64,000 nucleotides of DNA from Cryobacterium sp. PH29-G1 (lineage in GTDB: Bacteria; Actinomycetota; Actinomycetes; Actinomycetales; Microbacteriaceae): the NCBI RefSeq assembly GCF_030063365.1, contig NZ_JASISY010000008.1, positions 86,042-150,041 on the forward strand, written 5' to 3'. Below are positions 18,583 through 27,555 of this stretch, piece after piece (the first letter of the stretch is position 1; the number at the start of each line of letters is the position of its first letter). The notes under the pieces are model-generated. The model worked only from the letters and a program-made list of their open reading frames with translations, did not search any database and was not told where the DNA came from. The position numbers were made by a program, and so were the translations under genes.

Positions 18583-19628
18583 TGCGGGTCCTCCAGTCGT
18601 TTCCGGAGGGGCGCGCCACGACGAATCCCTACCTGCTGCAACTGAGCAGGTCGATCAGCCCGCATGTGGAGGTGCTCGGCTTCACCTGGCGGCGCGCACT
18701 CACAGCACGCTACGACGTCTTCCACGTGCACTGGCCCGAAATTCTGCTGCAGGGCCGCACGCCAGCGCGGGCGTTGGCGCGACGGATGTTGGTTCGTCTG
18801 TTTCTCGCGCGGCTGCGATGGCGCCGAACGGCGGTGGTGCGCACCGTGCACAATGTACGCAGCCACGAGTCGTCGCCCCGGCACGATCAACGGCTACTTC
18901 GACGCTTCGATGAACGCACCACCGTGTGGATTCGGCTCAATGCGTTCACCCCGGTGCCGCCGGGCGCACTGGCCTGCACCATTCCGCACGGCGATTATCG
19001 TGACTGGTACTCGGCCCAAACGCCGGGTACGCCCATACCTGGCCGCCTCCTCTATTTCGGTCTCATTCGTGCGTATAAAGGCGTGGACGTCTTGGTCGAC
19101 TCTTTTCGACAACTCAACAAGAGCGACCCTGAGCCCAACACGCAGCACGCCGTACGGGAAGCTACGGTAACCACCGCAGCGACGCTGCGCATCGTCGGAT
19201 CACCCCAATCACCGGAACTGGCCCGACGCCTGCGGGTCGCTGCGGCCGACGACCCACGCATCGCGCTCATGCTGCGCCACGCGAGCGATACCGAATTGGT
19301 GGATGCCATCGGTGCCGCGCAACTGATCGTGCTGCCGTACGCCGAGATGCACAACTCGGGCGCCGCCCTGCTGGCACTATCGCTAAACCGCCCAGTATTG
19401 GTGCCACGGAACGCTGTGACCACAGCACTGGCCGAGGAGATCGGTGCGGATTGGGTTTTCACCTATGACGGACCGCTGTCGCCTCAGGTCTTGGTCGACA
19501 CGATCGCGCAGACACGGCGACCGCGCAGCACTCTCACCCCCGACCTATCGAACCGCCGGTGGGCTGCCGGAGCAGCCGACCACATAGAAGCGTATGACTG
19601 CGCCGTGCGTTCACTGCGATCAGACTAA
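18582..19628 (+). CDS. Glycosyltransferase (GT4-like)
   Basis: 348 residues, two Rossmann-like halves. Features: N-terminal RVLQSFPEGRATTNPYL, an HVHWPE acceptor loop (YDVFHVHWPEILL), RTVHNVRSHE, and a donor half with LLYFGLIRAYKGVDVLVD and VLPYAEMHNSGAALLALSLN. The pattern resembles proteins annotated as GDP-mannose:glycolipid mannosyltransferases, but donor and linkage are not determinable. GTG start shares one base with the stop of the BY-kinase gene (TAGTG), so expression is coupled. Last gene of the plus-strand operon; it converges with the next glycosyltransferase across 50 nt. Confidence 0.83.
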   Translation: MRVLQSFPEGRATTNPYLLQLSRSISPHVEVLGFTWRRALTARYDVFHVHWPEILLQGRTPARALARRMLVRLFLARLRWRRTAVVRTVHNVRSHESSPRHDQRLLRRFDERTTVWIRLNAFTPVPPGALACTIPHGDYRDWYSAQTPGTPIPGRLLYFGLIRAYKGVDVLVDSFRQLNKSDPEPNTQHAVREATVTTAATLRIVGSPQSPELARRLRVAAADDPRIALMLRHASDTELVDAIGAAQLIVLPYAEMHNSGAALLALSLNRPVLVPRNAVTTALAEEIGADWVFTYDGPLSPQVLVDTIAQTRRPRSTLTPDLSNRRWAAGAADHIEAYDCAVRSLRSD

Positions 19629-19678
19629 CCGGGCGGTCAGACTAGCTGGGCGGTCAGACGAGCCGGGGACGGCGCTGC

Positions 19679-20758
19679 TCAGGACCCGGCGAACAGCCAC
19701 TCGTCCGCGGCGAGACGACCGTCGACAGCAGGCAAGTCGTCTGCGGCGGGGCGAGGAGCCCGCAGGGCCTGAACCACGGCATCCGCTAGCTGCTCCGGCG
19801 CGCTGTCCGGGTCGACCACGCCGTGGCCATGTTCACTCAACCAGGTCGCGAGGCCGGTCTCGGTCGTGGTCACGATGCGACAGCCGTGTGCGAGGCCCTC
19901 GACGATCGGCAGCCCCACCTGCTCGCGCCACGTGGCCGTCGGCTGGCTGGGTAGCGCCAGCACGCACGCACGCCGCAACTGCCGGTGAATCTCGCTGCGG
20001 GATGGGTCGACGATCAGCTCGATCGTCGGGTCGTTCGCAACGGCCTCGTGCGCCAGACTCTCCAAAGCGCCTTTGCCGATGAGGGTGAGGCGTGCATCGG
20101 GACGAAGCGCGGTCACCTGCGGCCAGGCCGCGAGTATGTTCGGCAGCCCTTTGCGCGGAACGAACGCCCCGAGAAAGACCACCCGACCCGAGTCGTTGCC
20201 CGTATCCTGCGGGCAACCGCACGGAGCGGGCAAAGCGGGTATGACGGCGGAGATGGCGTCACGAGCCGGTTCGGGTAGCGCCACACGGTAGGTGACCCGA
20301 GCAGCATCCGTGCCGAAGACAATGCGGTCGGTTTGGTGCCACACAAAGCGGGCCGCAATACCGTTGAGAGTGCGGCGCAGTCGCGATCGTGCGCCGCACT
20401 CGCGTTCGAATGGATCAGCATTTTCCAGAGCGTAGGTGACGATGGTCGCTGGGCGACCGCCGAGTCGTGCCCGGAGGCGGAGCGCGCTAATCGCCAGCGC
20501 ACTGGCCCACACGCTGGACAGCATGAGCGGTTCGCAGATTTCGAGGATCGTGACCGGAGAACGGGCCAATTTCCAGGCGGCGCTCACCGGGCGGGCCTGC
20601 AGAACGACGAGCCCCTCGGTGAGTTCCTCGTGAAAGTCATACCTCTTAATACGATAAAGAATGGCAGCTGTCGGCAACTCGTGCGCACGCTCGAGGTGCG
20701 CGCTGCGCAGGGTGCGGTACAGTCGGGCCCGGTCGGTCAGAATGCGATTGCTAGCCAC
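19679..20758 (-). CDS. Glycosyltransferase family 4 protein
   Basis: 359 residues from a GTG at 20758 that overlaps the stop of the upstream GT2 gene by 8 nt (GTGGCTAG), the same arrangement as in the peptidoglycan hydrolase pair. GT-B fold motifs: GRVVFLGAFVPRKGLPNIL (donor-domain start), ARLTLIGKGALESLA, and the nucleotide-binding segment REQVGLPIVEGLAHGCRIV with the ExxxxxxxE acid pair (EQVGLPIVE). No signal peptide or membrane helix. Probably adds one sugar of the repeat unit on the cytoplasmic face. Longer frames to 20839 run into the GT2 gene without a ribosome site. Confidence 0.83.
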   Translation of the reverse strand: MASNRILTDRARLYRTLRSAHLERAHELPTAAILYRIKRYDFHEELTEGLVVLQARPVSAAWKLARSPVTILEICEPLMLSSVWASALAISALRLRARLGGRPATIVTYALENADPFERECGARSRLRRTLNGIAARFVWHQTDRIVFGTDAARVTYRVALPEPARDAISAVIPALPAPCGCPQDTGNDSGRVVFLGAFVPRKGLPNILAAWPQVTALRPDARLTLIGKGALESLAHEAVANDPTIELIVDPSRSEIHRQLRRACVLALPSQPTATWREQVGLPIVEGLAHGCRIVTTTETGLATWLSEHGHGVVDPDSAPEQLADAVVQALRAPRPAADDLPAVDGRLAADEWLFAGS

Positions 20759-21725
20759 GCTTGTACTCGTGATAGACCGACCCCACCGAACCGGCCAGCA
20801 TCCCCGCGCCCCGAGCGGCCGTACGCAGGCCGCGGGCACGCAACGGCAGCTGTCCGACGAGTGATCCGGCGAGGTAACGCACTATCCCCCCGCAGACCCG
20901 TACGGCACCGCGCGCCTGCAGATTCATCCGAACGAGAAGACGTCGGCCATTTTCCGTTTCGTCCAGGTTGATCCGACTCCAGGTGTTGCCCATGCGGAAC
21001 GCACGGTGCAGCACCCACTCCCGGGTGAGACGATCTGCCGGCACAATATCGATGACGGTGGCTTCATCGCACCAGATCATCTGCCCGCCGCGCTGGTGCA
21101 GTTGCCGGGTGAACAGCGAGTCCGACCCGCCGGACAGCCCGAAACGCTCGTCAAAACTGAGCCCGAGCCGGCGCACCTGGGCGAGATCGAGCAGCAAATT
21201 ATTCGTGGCGGCCAGTGCTACCGGCGTACCGGTTACGAAACGGCGACGCTCAAAAAATCCGCCTGCGCGAATCCACTGCTCGGGCTCGATATCGTACTGC
21301 GAGAGCACCGGGCCAACGACAGCAGCGGGTCGGTAGGCCGAATAGGTGTCAAGCAGCTGCACGAGCCAGTGGCTGCTGGGCCGTTCATCATCGTCGATAA
21401 AGATGAGCAGATCCGCGTCGCGCCCTTCCTGCAGCGCACGGTTACGAGCCGCGGCGATACCCGGCGTTGGTTCGTGCACGTACCGTATGGGTGCCGGCGG
21501 GATCGAGGCCGGCTCTCCCTCGTGCACCCAACTGGGCTCGGTCACGAGGGCGCGCGCACCGGCATCGGGATCGTTGTCGACGACGACGATCTCTACCGGC
21601 GCGAGCACCATCTCGGCTTGGTCGAGCAGCTCCGGCAGGAGTTCCTCAAGGTCAACGGGGCGCCGATAGGTCAGCACGGCGATGACTACGCGTTGGTCAG
21701 TCGTGGATCGGTTGACAGGCGACAT
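20751..21725 (-). CDS. Glycosyltransferase family 2 protein
   Basis: 324 residues, GT-A fold. N-terminal VVIAVLTYRRPVDLEELLPELL, VEIVVVDNDPD, PGIAAARNRALQEG, and the metal-binding DxD equivalent LLIFIDDDERPS. Acceptor-domain motif GLSGGSDSLFTRQLHQRGG (an ED/SD-type catalytic segment). No transmembrane extension. ATG at 21725 has an excellent GGAGG 8 nt upstream. It lies 72 nt after the large propeller gene on the same strand and overlaps the downstream GT4 gene, so propeller protein and two glycosyltransferases may share a transcript. Confidence 0.87.
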   Translation of the reverse strand: MSPVNRSTTDQRVVIAVLTYRRPVDLEELLPELLDQAEMVLAPVEIVVVDNDPDAGARALVTEPSWVHEGEPASIPPAPIRYVHEPTPGIAAARNRALQEGRDADLLIFIDDDERPSSHWLVQLLDTYSAYRPAAVVGPVLSQYDIEPEQWIRAGGFFERRRFVTGTPVALAATNNLLLDLAQVRRLGLSFDERFGLSGGSDSLFTRQLHQRGGQMIWCDEATVIDIVPADRLTREWVLHRAFRMGNTWSRINLDETENGRRLLVRMNLQARGAVRVCGGIVRYLAGSLVGQLPLRARGLRTAARGAGMLAGSVGSVYHEYKRG

Positions 21726-21797
21726 GACCGACCTCCTCTGTTGTGGTGCGAATGATGCGGAAGCGACTAAACAACGGTTTCGTGAGTGCGTCTAGGT

Positions 21798-24700
21798 TCA
21801 ATTGGCTCGCGTCACGATGAGATCATCAAAGGTGGCGGTGACGGGTGAGACAGTAGCGGTCGACCCCAGGTAGAAGGACAGTCCGACCGCACCGGATGTC
21901 TGCAGGGCGGCAGTTGCATCTGTCGCCGTGGTCTGCCACGCGGTTGGCTCCGGGGTGCCGAGGGCCCAGACCTTGGCGCGAAGGGTGGTCGGCGTCGAAC
22001 CCGTGACCTGCAGTCTCAGCTGCACCGCACTTCCCGTTGTATAGGTCAGGCCGGTGATGTTTTGAGCTTTCAGGGTGGTAGCACCACGCATAAGCTGCAG
22101 CTGAACCACTCCGGTCGACAGGTTTTTCATCCGCACTCGATAGTCGTCCGTGCCCACGCGGCGACCGATCAGGGAGGTGTACGCGCCGGAACCGGTCGCA
22201 TCCTGCTGGAGAGTCGTCGTTACGAGCATGTCGGTGTCGAGCAGGGACACATCGGAGAGATAGGCGTTGACGGTTCCTCCGGCGGAGGCCTTGAGCGCTC
22301 CGACTCCGCCGCTCACCGAGTAGTTCGATGCGGAACCGGTTGTGGACCAAACTCCACCGGTGTCTGCGGAGCCCAACCCGGTCGCAACGGTGCGGGAGAA
22401 CCCGTCGGTGGCCAACGGGCTGGTCGGATCAACGTCCGGCACCAGAACAGTTTGAGTGGTCTGCGCGGTTGCCAGCGAGTTGTCGGTCACGGTGAGGAGC
22501 ACGGTGTAACTCCCCGCGGACGCGTAGGCGTGCGACGCGGTCACTCCGGTGCCGGTGCTACCGTCACCGAAGTTCCAGGCGTAATTGGTAATGGTGCCGT
22601 CACTGTCGGCGGCGGCCGAGGCATCCACCGCAATCGCGAGCGGTGTCGTCTGGTAGCTGAAAGCAGCGGTCGGCGGCACGTTCGCCGGCGGGTTGGTGGC
22701 AACGATCGTTCGGGTCGTAGCCGTGCTGGCCCCGGAGTTGTCGGTGACGGTGAGCGTGACCGGGTAACTACCGGCGGACGCGTAGGAGTGCGTAGCGGTG
22801 ACGCCGGTTGCGACGACGCCATCACCGAAGTTCCAAGCGTAACTGGTGATGGTGCCGTCGGAGTCGGCAGACCCCGACGCGTCCGCGCTCAGCGTGCGAT
22901 AGCTGACAGCGCTGCTGAATGAAGCGGTTGGCGGCACGTTCGCCGCCGGACCGGATCGACCGACCGAGTTGTGCCGGGCGATCGCGCTGGCGCTGAGAAC
23001 CGTGTTGTATACGGCAACCTCGTCAATATCAGCCGCGATATAGTCGCTCGTCGGTCGGCTGGTCCAGCCGCTGAGATTGTCACCACCAATGCGCCAGTAC
23101 CCCTGGATTGGAGCGGCCGAGGTAGTGTCGGTGCGCTGGGCGGCCAGAGCCCCATCGACGTACAACGACATTCCGTTGGCCCCGACCGATGCGACGATGT
23201 GGTGCCATTGCCCGTTGTTGTATGCCGCAGTCGTATTCACGGTGCGCAGAATGCCCGGCTTCACGCCGAACCAGATACGTCCGGCGTTGTCCATATAGAC
23301 CTGACGATCGTAGGCCGCTGAGGCACCGGTCGCCGCGCTGCCCAGTCCGATGATCTTTCCCCCGCGGGTGGTGGTGGTCTTCACCCACGCTTCAACGGTG
23401 AAGGCGCCCCGTGGCGTCTCGAAGGCGGACGATGCGGCCGTTCCCGCCGTGGTGCCGCTAAATCGTGAGGCTGTACCCGAGTCTGCGGCGAGCGCCCCGG
23501 CCACATTGCGCGTGACACCGGTGCCCGTGGTTTCATTTGAGCCCGCAGCCCAGTCGTAGGCCGTCGTACCGCTGGGTTCACCGAGCGGCCAGTACGACGA
23601 GGGCGAGTCACTCATTACGGTCTTGGCGTAGGCGTTGTACTCGCCGGAACCGGAGACAGTCACGCTCGTCGGGTTGCCGGTTTTGAGATTGCCCAAGGAG
23701 TCTCGAACGCTGACCCGATAGGAATAGGTCTGGCCCGGCGTGAGTCCGGTGTCTGTGAAGCCCATAGCCGGTCGGGACCAGTCCGTTGACAGGCCGGTCA
23801 CCGTACCGACGGAGACGCCGTCCCGCAGCACCTCGTAGGTGAGCTGTTCATTGTCCCGGTCGAATGCCGCTTTCCACCCGATCCGGGCAGTACCGGCCGA
23901 CAGGGATTCTACGGTGGGAACGAAAGCGGATGCCGCAAAGGCCGCGTTTGCCACGCGCGGGCCTTCTTTATTGGGGGCGATGGACGTGCTGGCGAAGCGA
24001 ACCAGCCCCTGCTGGCCCTTGTTGTTCACGTTGGTGAATTCTCCGCCGTAGATCAGGTACTGACCGTTGGAGGTGACGGTCCACGGCCCCTGGCCCTGAC
24101 CGGTGAAGGTGCCCGAATTGATCTCCGGATAGAACGTCAAGATACTGGGGCTTGGCTTGCCGGTGAAACTAAAGTAACTGCCGACCGCATTGGGGGTGAG
24201 AGTGCCGGTTACCGCCGTGGAGAAGGTCATGGTGCGGTGATACGAGCGGGGCGAGGTCTCGACGGGCCCGCCCATGTTTCCGCAGTAGTGCGTGTGGCCC
24301 GTGGTGTACACAACGTTGCCCACCGGAACTGCGGAATACGTGTCGCCATGGCAGTCTTCCATCCAGATGAGTGATCCGTCGCTCCAGTTGGCACGGAACG
24401 TGCCCTCGAAGTTAGCCCCGCTGCCGTAGTCATAGCCGGTACCGAAGGCGCCATCCGCGGATGAGGTCAGGCTCGTGATGGCACCATTGACGCCGGCATT
24501 GCGAATAATCGTGTTCACTGCCCAGGGCAGGGACGCCCCGGTGACCGAGTCCGTGGCGGCCATGCCATACCCGGGAGCGTCACTGTTGTTGTAGGAGGTG
24601 AAGGAACCGCCGAGGAGAACCTTGGTGCCGTCTGGCGAGACCGTCATCGCGTTGACCGACCCGCCGACCGGGTTTCCGGTCCAGTTGCGCAGTGCTCCGT

Positions 24701-25394
24701 TAGACGCGGAAAATGCGGCGATTTGATTGCGGGCGACCCCGCTGGCCGAAGTGAACACACCCCCGACGTAGACGGTATCGCCGTAGATCGCCAGACTCTT
24801 CACCGAGGCGTTGACCGTCGGCGCCCAGCTGGAGACGAGCGAGCCGCTGGCCGTGTCGAACGCGGCCAGGCGGTATCGAGCCACCCCTCCGACGGTCGTG
24901 AAGTATCCTCCAGCGTAGATGCGGGTGCCGTCGGCGGATGCGACGAGTGACCGAACGGTACCGTTAACGTCGGGATTAAAGCTCGCGATCAACTCACCCG
25001 TTGTGAGATTGTACGCGAGCAGGTTATTGCGCACGACCTCGTTAACTCCCGGGCCTGAGCCAGCGGGTCGGGCCGTGGTGAATTCGCCGCCGGCGTAGAC
25101 CGTGTTGCCGACAATCACCTGGGACCAGACGACGCCGTTGATCTGGGTCGTTGGCAGGGAGTCGGCGGCAACGGTTACCGGGGTGCCGGCATCCACCGGG
25201 CTCGTGTCGGCCTGCGCCATCAGCGGGGCCGTCAGAACACCCGCCAGTACGGTCACGGATACCGTCGTGCCGGTTAGTACACGCATCCAGCCGGACTGCA
25301 CCGACCGGGAACCTCCCGTCAGTGAGTCATCGGATCGCGCCGTCGAACGGCTAACGTGCAGACGATTAGCATGCAGGCGAGACAGAGGGCGCAC
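21798..25394 (-). CDS. Large secreted beta-propeller protein with FN3, LamG and two PKD modules (paralogue A)
   Basis: 1198 residues. Signal peptide ends near LTAPLMAQA (about residue 62). Residues 75-480 form a propeller of repeated vYxGGxFT blades (YAGGEFT, YAGGYFT, YVGGVFT, LLGGSFT; DUF5122-like). An FN3 domain covers about 493-582, a LamG/concanavalin-like domain 590-810, two PKD domains about 820-900 and 906-988 (WNFGDG in each), and a C-terminal jelly-roll-like domain 992-1198. A conserved DCHGD (347-351) and HTHYCGN (367-373) sit inside the propeller. No sortase motif or C-terminal anchor is seen. GTG start with AAGGA 8 nt upstream. Likely a cell-surface or matrix protein that binds glycans; upstream of two glycosyltransferase genes. 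Confidence 0.85.
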   Translation of the reverse strand: MRPLSRLHANRLHVSRSTARSDDSLTGGSRSVQSGWMRVLTGTTVSVTVLAGVLTAPLMAQADTSPVDAGTPVTVAADSLPTTQINGVVWSQVIVGNTVYAGGEFTTARPAGSGPGVNEVVRNNLLAYNLTTGELIASFNPDVNGTVRSLVASADGTRIYAGGYFTTVGGVARYRLAAFDTASGSLVSSWAPTVNASVKSLAIYGDTVYVGGVFTSASGVARNQIAAFSASNGALRNWTGNPVGGSVNAMTVSPDGTKVLLGGSFTSYNNSDAPGYGMAATDSVTGASLPWAVNTIIRNAGVNGAITSLTSSADGAFGTGYDYGSGANFEGTFRANWSDGSLIWMEDCHGDTYSAVPVGNVVYTTGHTHYCGNMGGPVETSPRSYHRTMTFSTAVTGTLTPNAVGSYFSFTGKPSPSILTFYPEINSGTFTGQGQGPWTVTSNGQYLIYGGEFTNVNNKGQQGLVRFASTSIAPNKEGPRVANAAFAASAFVPTVESLSAGTARIGWKAAFDRDNEQLTYEVLRDGVSVGTVTGLSTDWSRPAMGFTDTGLTPGQTYSYRVSVRDSLGNLKTGNPTSVTVSGSGEYNAYAKTVMSDSPSSYWPLGEPSGTTAYDWAAGSNETTGTGVTRNVAGALAADSGTASRFSGTTAGTAASSAFETPRGAFTVEAWVKTTTTRGGKIIGLGSAATGASAAYDRQVYMDNAGRIWFGVKPGILRTVNTTAAYNNGQWHHIVASVGANGMSLYVDGALAAQRTDTTSAAPIQGYWRIGGDNLSGWTSRPTSDYIAADIDEVAVYNTVLSASAIARHNSVGRSGPAANVPPTASFSSAVSYRTLSADASGSADSDGTITSYAWNFGDGVVATGVTATHSYASAGSYPVTLTVTDNSGASTATTRTIVATNPPANVPPTAAFSYQTTPLAIAVDASAAADSDGTITNYAWNFGDGSTGTGVTASHAYASAGSYTVLLTVTDNSLATAQTTQTVLVPDVDPTSPLATDGFSRTVATGLGSADTGGVWSTTGSASNYSVSGGVGALKASAGGTVNAYLSDVSLLDTDMLVTTTLQQDATGSGAYTSLIGRRVGTDDYRVRMKNLSTGVVQLQLMRGATTLKAQNITGLTYTTGSAVQLRLQVTGSTPTTLRAKVWALGTPEPTAWQTTATDATAALQTSGAVGLSFYLGSTATVSPVTATFDDLIVTRAN

Positions 25395-25443
25395 GAGGAT
25401 TCCTTACTCGGGTGAGGTGCCGGGCCGTCAGCTAGCCGACGCG

Positions 25444-25475
25444 TTCCTCGGAGTATAGTGAGAATCTTTCACGGA
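25444..25475 (-). promoter_or_regulatory. Promoter with element shared with propeller C
   Basis: Minus strand reads CGTGAAAGATTCTCAC then TATACT (25457-25452), a good -10 about 57 nt before the GTG start. CGTG, ATTCTC and TATA recur with the same spacing upstream of the paralogue at 32555. Confidence 0.5.
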
Positions 25476-25538
25476 TGAATGCCCCCTTTCCGGGGGTGCC
25501 TTCCCCTGCCCGTTCGGGGCAGCCCTCAGAAACCGCGA

Positions 25539-26261
25539 TCAGCGCGGTGCCGCGCCCTCAAAGAGCACGATCGGCACGCCAGCGGAGTAATCCACGGCGA
25601 TGCGCACCCGATCGCGTTGATCGCTCGGCACGGTGAAAACAAAGACTCCCTGCCGGGTCGCCCCAGGGGGGACCGATTCGGGGAACGGAGCTCCGCCCGA
25701 AGCCGTCAGTTCCGTGGCGGGACTCTGTTCGTCGCCGAAGAACAGGTTGACGACAGTGGACGTCAACGCCACGGCGTCTGGCGTGTCGTTGCGCACGGAC
25801 ACGGCAAAACGCAGGGACGGACCGCCGACCTCTCCCGGTCCGCGGGCCACTCCGTCGACCGCCTCCAGTTTGCCAATGCTGAACACCACGCCGGGCACGG
25901 CGGCGGCGGAGTCGGTCAGCGGTACGGGCGCCTGCGCGGCAGGCGGTGCCGGTTCCGCCACGACCTCGGTCGGTCCGGGAGCCGCCTCCGGAGGTACTGC
26001 AGAAGTCGGGTCGGGCGATGCGTCGGACGATGGCACCGCGCTCGGCGTGGAAGAGGGCCGTTGGCTCGGCGTGGCGCTTGCGCTAGCCCCGGCCGCGCTC
26101 GGCTCGGCCCTATTCGACGCGGCGACCCCGGCGACGACGAGCACGACGATGAGCAGGGCGAGCACAGCGGATGCGATGATCCACCAGACGCGCCGCCGTT
26201 TGTTCGCCTGCCGCCCCGCGGCGGGGCCGGAGCTGTTCTCGACGGGCTGGCGCACTGACAT
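25539..26261 (-). CDS. Membrane-anchored protein with Ig-like (DUF4352-like) extracytoplasmic domain
   Basis: 240 residues, function unknown. Cytoplasmic N-terminus with RRRVWW, one membrane helix (WIIASAVLALLIVVLVVAGVA), then a 75-residue Ser/Pro/Ala-rich linker and a C-terminal beta domain (FSIGKLEAVDGVA to IVLFEGAAPR) with alternating strands like the DUF4352/Telomeric-repeat-like Ig folds (FAVSVRNDTPDAVAL, PPGATRQGVFVF). ATG at 26261 after GGAGA. It is the first gene of the minus-strand group leading to propeller A, 144 bp apart. Could be a surface accessory or sensor of the polysaccharide system; no direct evidence. Confidence 0.72.
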   Translation of the reverse strand: MSVRQPVENSSGPAAGRQANKRRRVWWIIASAVLALLIVVLVVAGVAASNRAEPSAAGASASATPSQRPSSTPSAVPSSDASPDPTSAVPPEAAPGPTEVVAEPAPPAAQAPVPLTDSAAAVPGVVFSIGKLEAVDGVARGPGEVGGPSLRFAVSVRNDTPDAVALTSTVVNLFFGDEQSPATELTASGGAPFPESVPPGATRQGVFVFTVPSDQRDRVRIAVDYSAGVPIVLFEGAAPR

Positions 26262-26386
26262 GGTGGATCTCCAAAATGCTCGGGTGGTTACACGATCGGG
26301 TAGAGCCGCCGTGCAACTGTTAAATACACTGCAGCCATTAATACACGGGGCACACCCGCATTCCTAGGGGGTGCACGCGCCCCGTA

Positions 26387-26431
26387 CGGGGGTGTCCGCT
26401 CACGCTGTCCGGGGGTATCCGCTCACGCTGT
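26387..26431. repeat. Tandem 23-bp direct repeat upstream of glycosyltransferase
   Basis: CGGGGGTGTCCGCTCACGCTGT at 26387-26408 recurs at 26410-26431 with a single G to A change (period 23). The second copy ends in TACAGT (26431-26436), a plausible -10, so the copies could be operator sites. Confidence 0.5.
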
Positions 26432-26481
26432 ACAGTGTGAAAACCCGACCCGAGCAGCATTCGAACGACGAGGCGACAGAC

Positions 26482-27555
26482 ATGAAAATTGCCATCCTGC
26501 ACGGCAGCAACGATGCCTATGGCGCCTCCAAGGTGCTGCGCCAGGAGGTGGAGTGCCTGGTGGCCCTCGGACACGACGTGCTCGTTGTGGTTCCGCACGC
26601 CGGCCCACTGGCCACCGACCTGGCGCACTTGAGGCCGGCCGTGTCGGTCGTCGTTGATCCCTCGTTGGTGGTGCTGCGCCGCAGCAAACTGGCCGACCTG
26701 CTGCATCCGCTAACCTTGCGCCGAGACGTGGCCCTGGCCGACATCGTCGTGCTGTGGACGCTGGCACTCAGCGCCTACATACCCCTGCTGCGAGTGCGCC
26801 GTCGGCGTTTCTACGTCTCGGTGCATGAGCTGCTGCTGGGTCGAGTTGGCGGGCTGCTCGTGCGCGGGCTGTTGGCCCCCGGCACCTTTCCGGTGTGCGC
26901 GTGCAGCGAAGCCACAGCGCACTGGCTGCACGACCATGGCGTGGGCCGTGATCGCTTAACGGTCACATCTCCGGTGTTCAGCGAAGTTGAAGCGATCCCC
27001 ACCCGCGCCGTGCACGACCCGCTGACGCTGGCCGTTGTGGGCAGGGTCAACGGGCACAAGGGCCACCTCGAAGTCGCCCAGGCGTTCCAATCGCCTTCGC
27101 TGTCCGGCTCCGGTTGGAAGCTCCTGCTTTTCGGCGCCCCGTACCCCGGGCAGGATGACGCCTTGGAGGACGTGCGGGCGCTGGTGCAACGTGATCCGCG
27201 CATTGAATACCGCGGTGAAGCGGCATCCGTGGCGGCCATCGCCGATGAAATCGATGCCGTTGCCTGTTTTCCATCAACGCCGGAACCATTCGGGCTGGTG
27301 CCGATCGAGGCGTGGCGGGTCGGCGTTCGATCCGTCGGTTTCGCCGACGGCGGCGCGGGAGAAGTTCTCCCGGTAGTTGGCGGCCTGGGGGTGCGCCGCA
27401 CAAACTCCCCCGCTCGCGACATTGCGGCCGCGCTCGTCGGCTTGGCGATCAGCTTGAAGACACAGGCCCCTCTGCCCGCACCGGCTCAGGTCAACCCGTT
27501 CTACTCGGCCGGTCGTCGTCGCGAACTCATCGCTCGGGTGGTCGCACGCTGTTAG
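26482..27555 (+). CDS. Glycosyltransferase family 4 protein
   Basis: 357 residues from ATG 26482 (MKIAILHGSNDAYGASKVLR). GT-B motifs: GGSxGA-like SNDAYGAS loop at the acceptor N-terminus, VVGRVNGHKGHLEVAQAF at the start of the donor domain, and PSTPEPFGLVPIEAWRVG with the E-x7-E pair typical of retaining GT4 enzymes. A longer frame from 26371 reads through the 23-bp repeats and lacks a ribosome site. The only plus-strand gene between two minus-strand blocks; its stop overlaps the stop of propeller B by 3 nt in convergent orientation. Confidence 0.86.
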   Translation: MKIAILHGSNDAYGASKVLRQEVECLVALGHDVLVVVPHAGPLATDLAHLRPAVSVVVDPSLVVLRRSKLADLLHPLTLRRDVALADIVVLWTLALSAYIPLLRVRRRRFYVSVHELLLGRVGGLLVRGLLAPGTFPVCACSEATAHWLHDHGVGRDRLTVTSPVFSEVEAIPTRAVHDPLTLAVVGRVNGHKGHLEVAQAFQSPSLSGSGWKLLLFGAPYPGQDDALEDVRALVQRDPRIEYRGEAASVAAIADEIDAVACFPSTPEPFGLVPIEAWRVGVRSVGFADGGAGEVLPVVGGLGVRRTNSPARDIAAALVGLAISLKTQAPLPAPAQVNPFYSAGRRRELIARVVARC

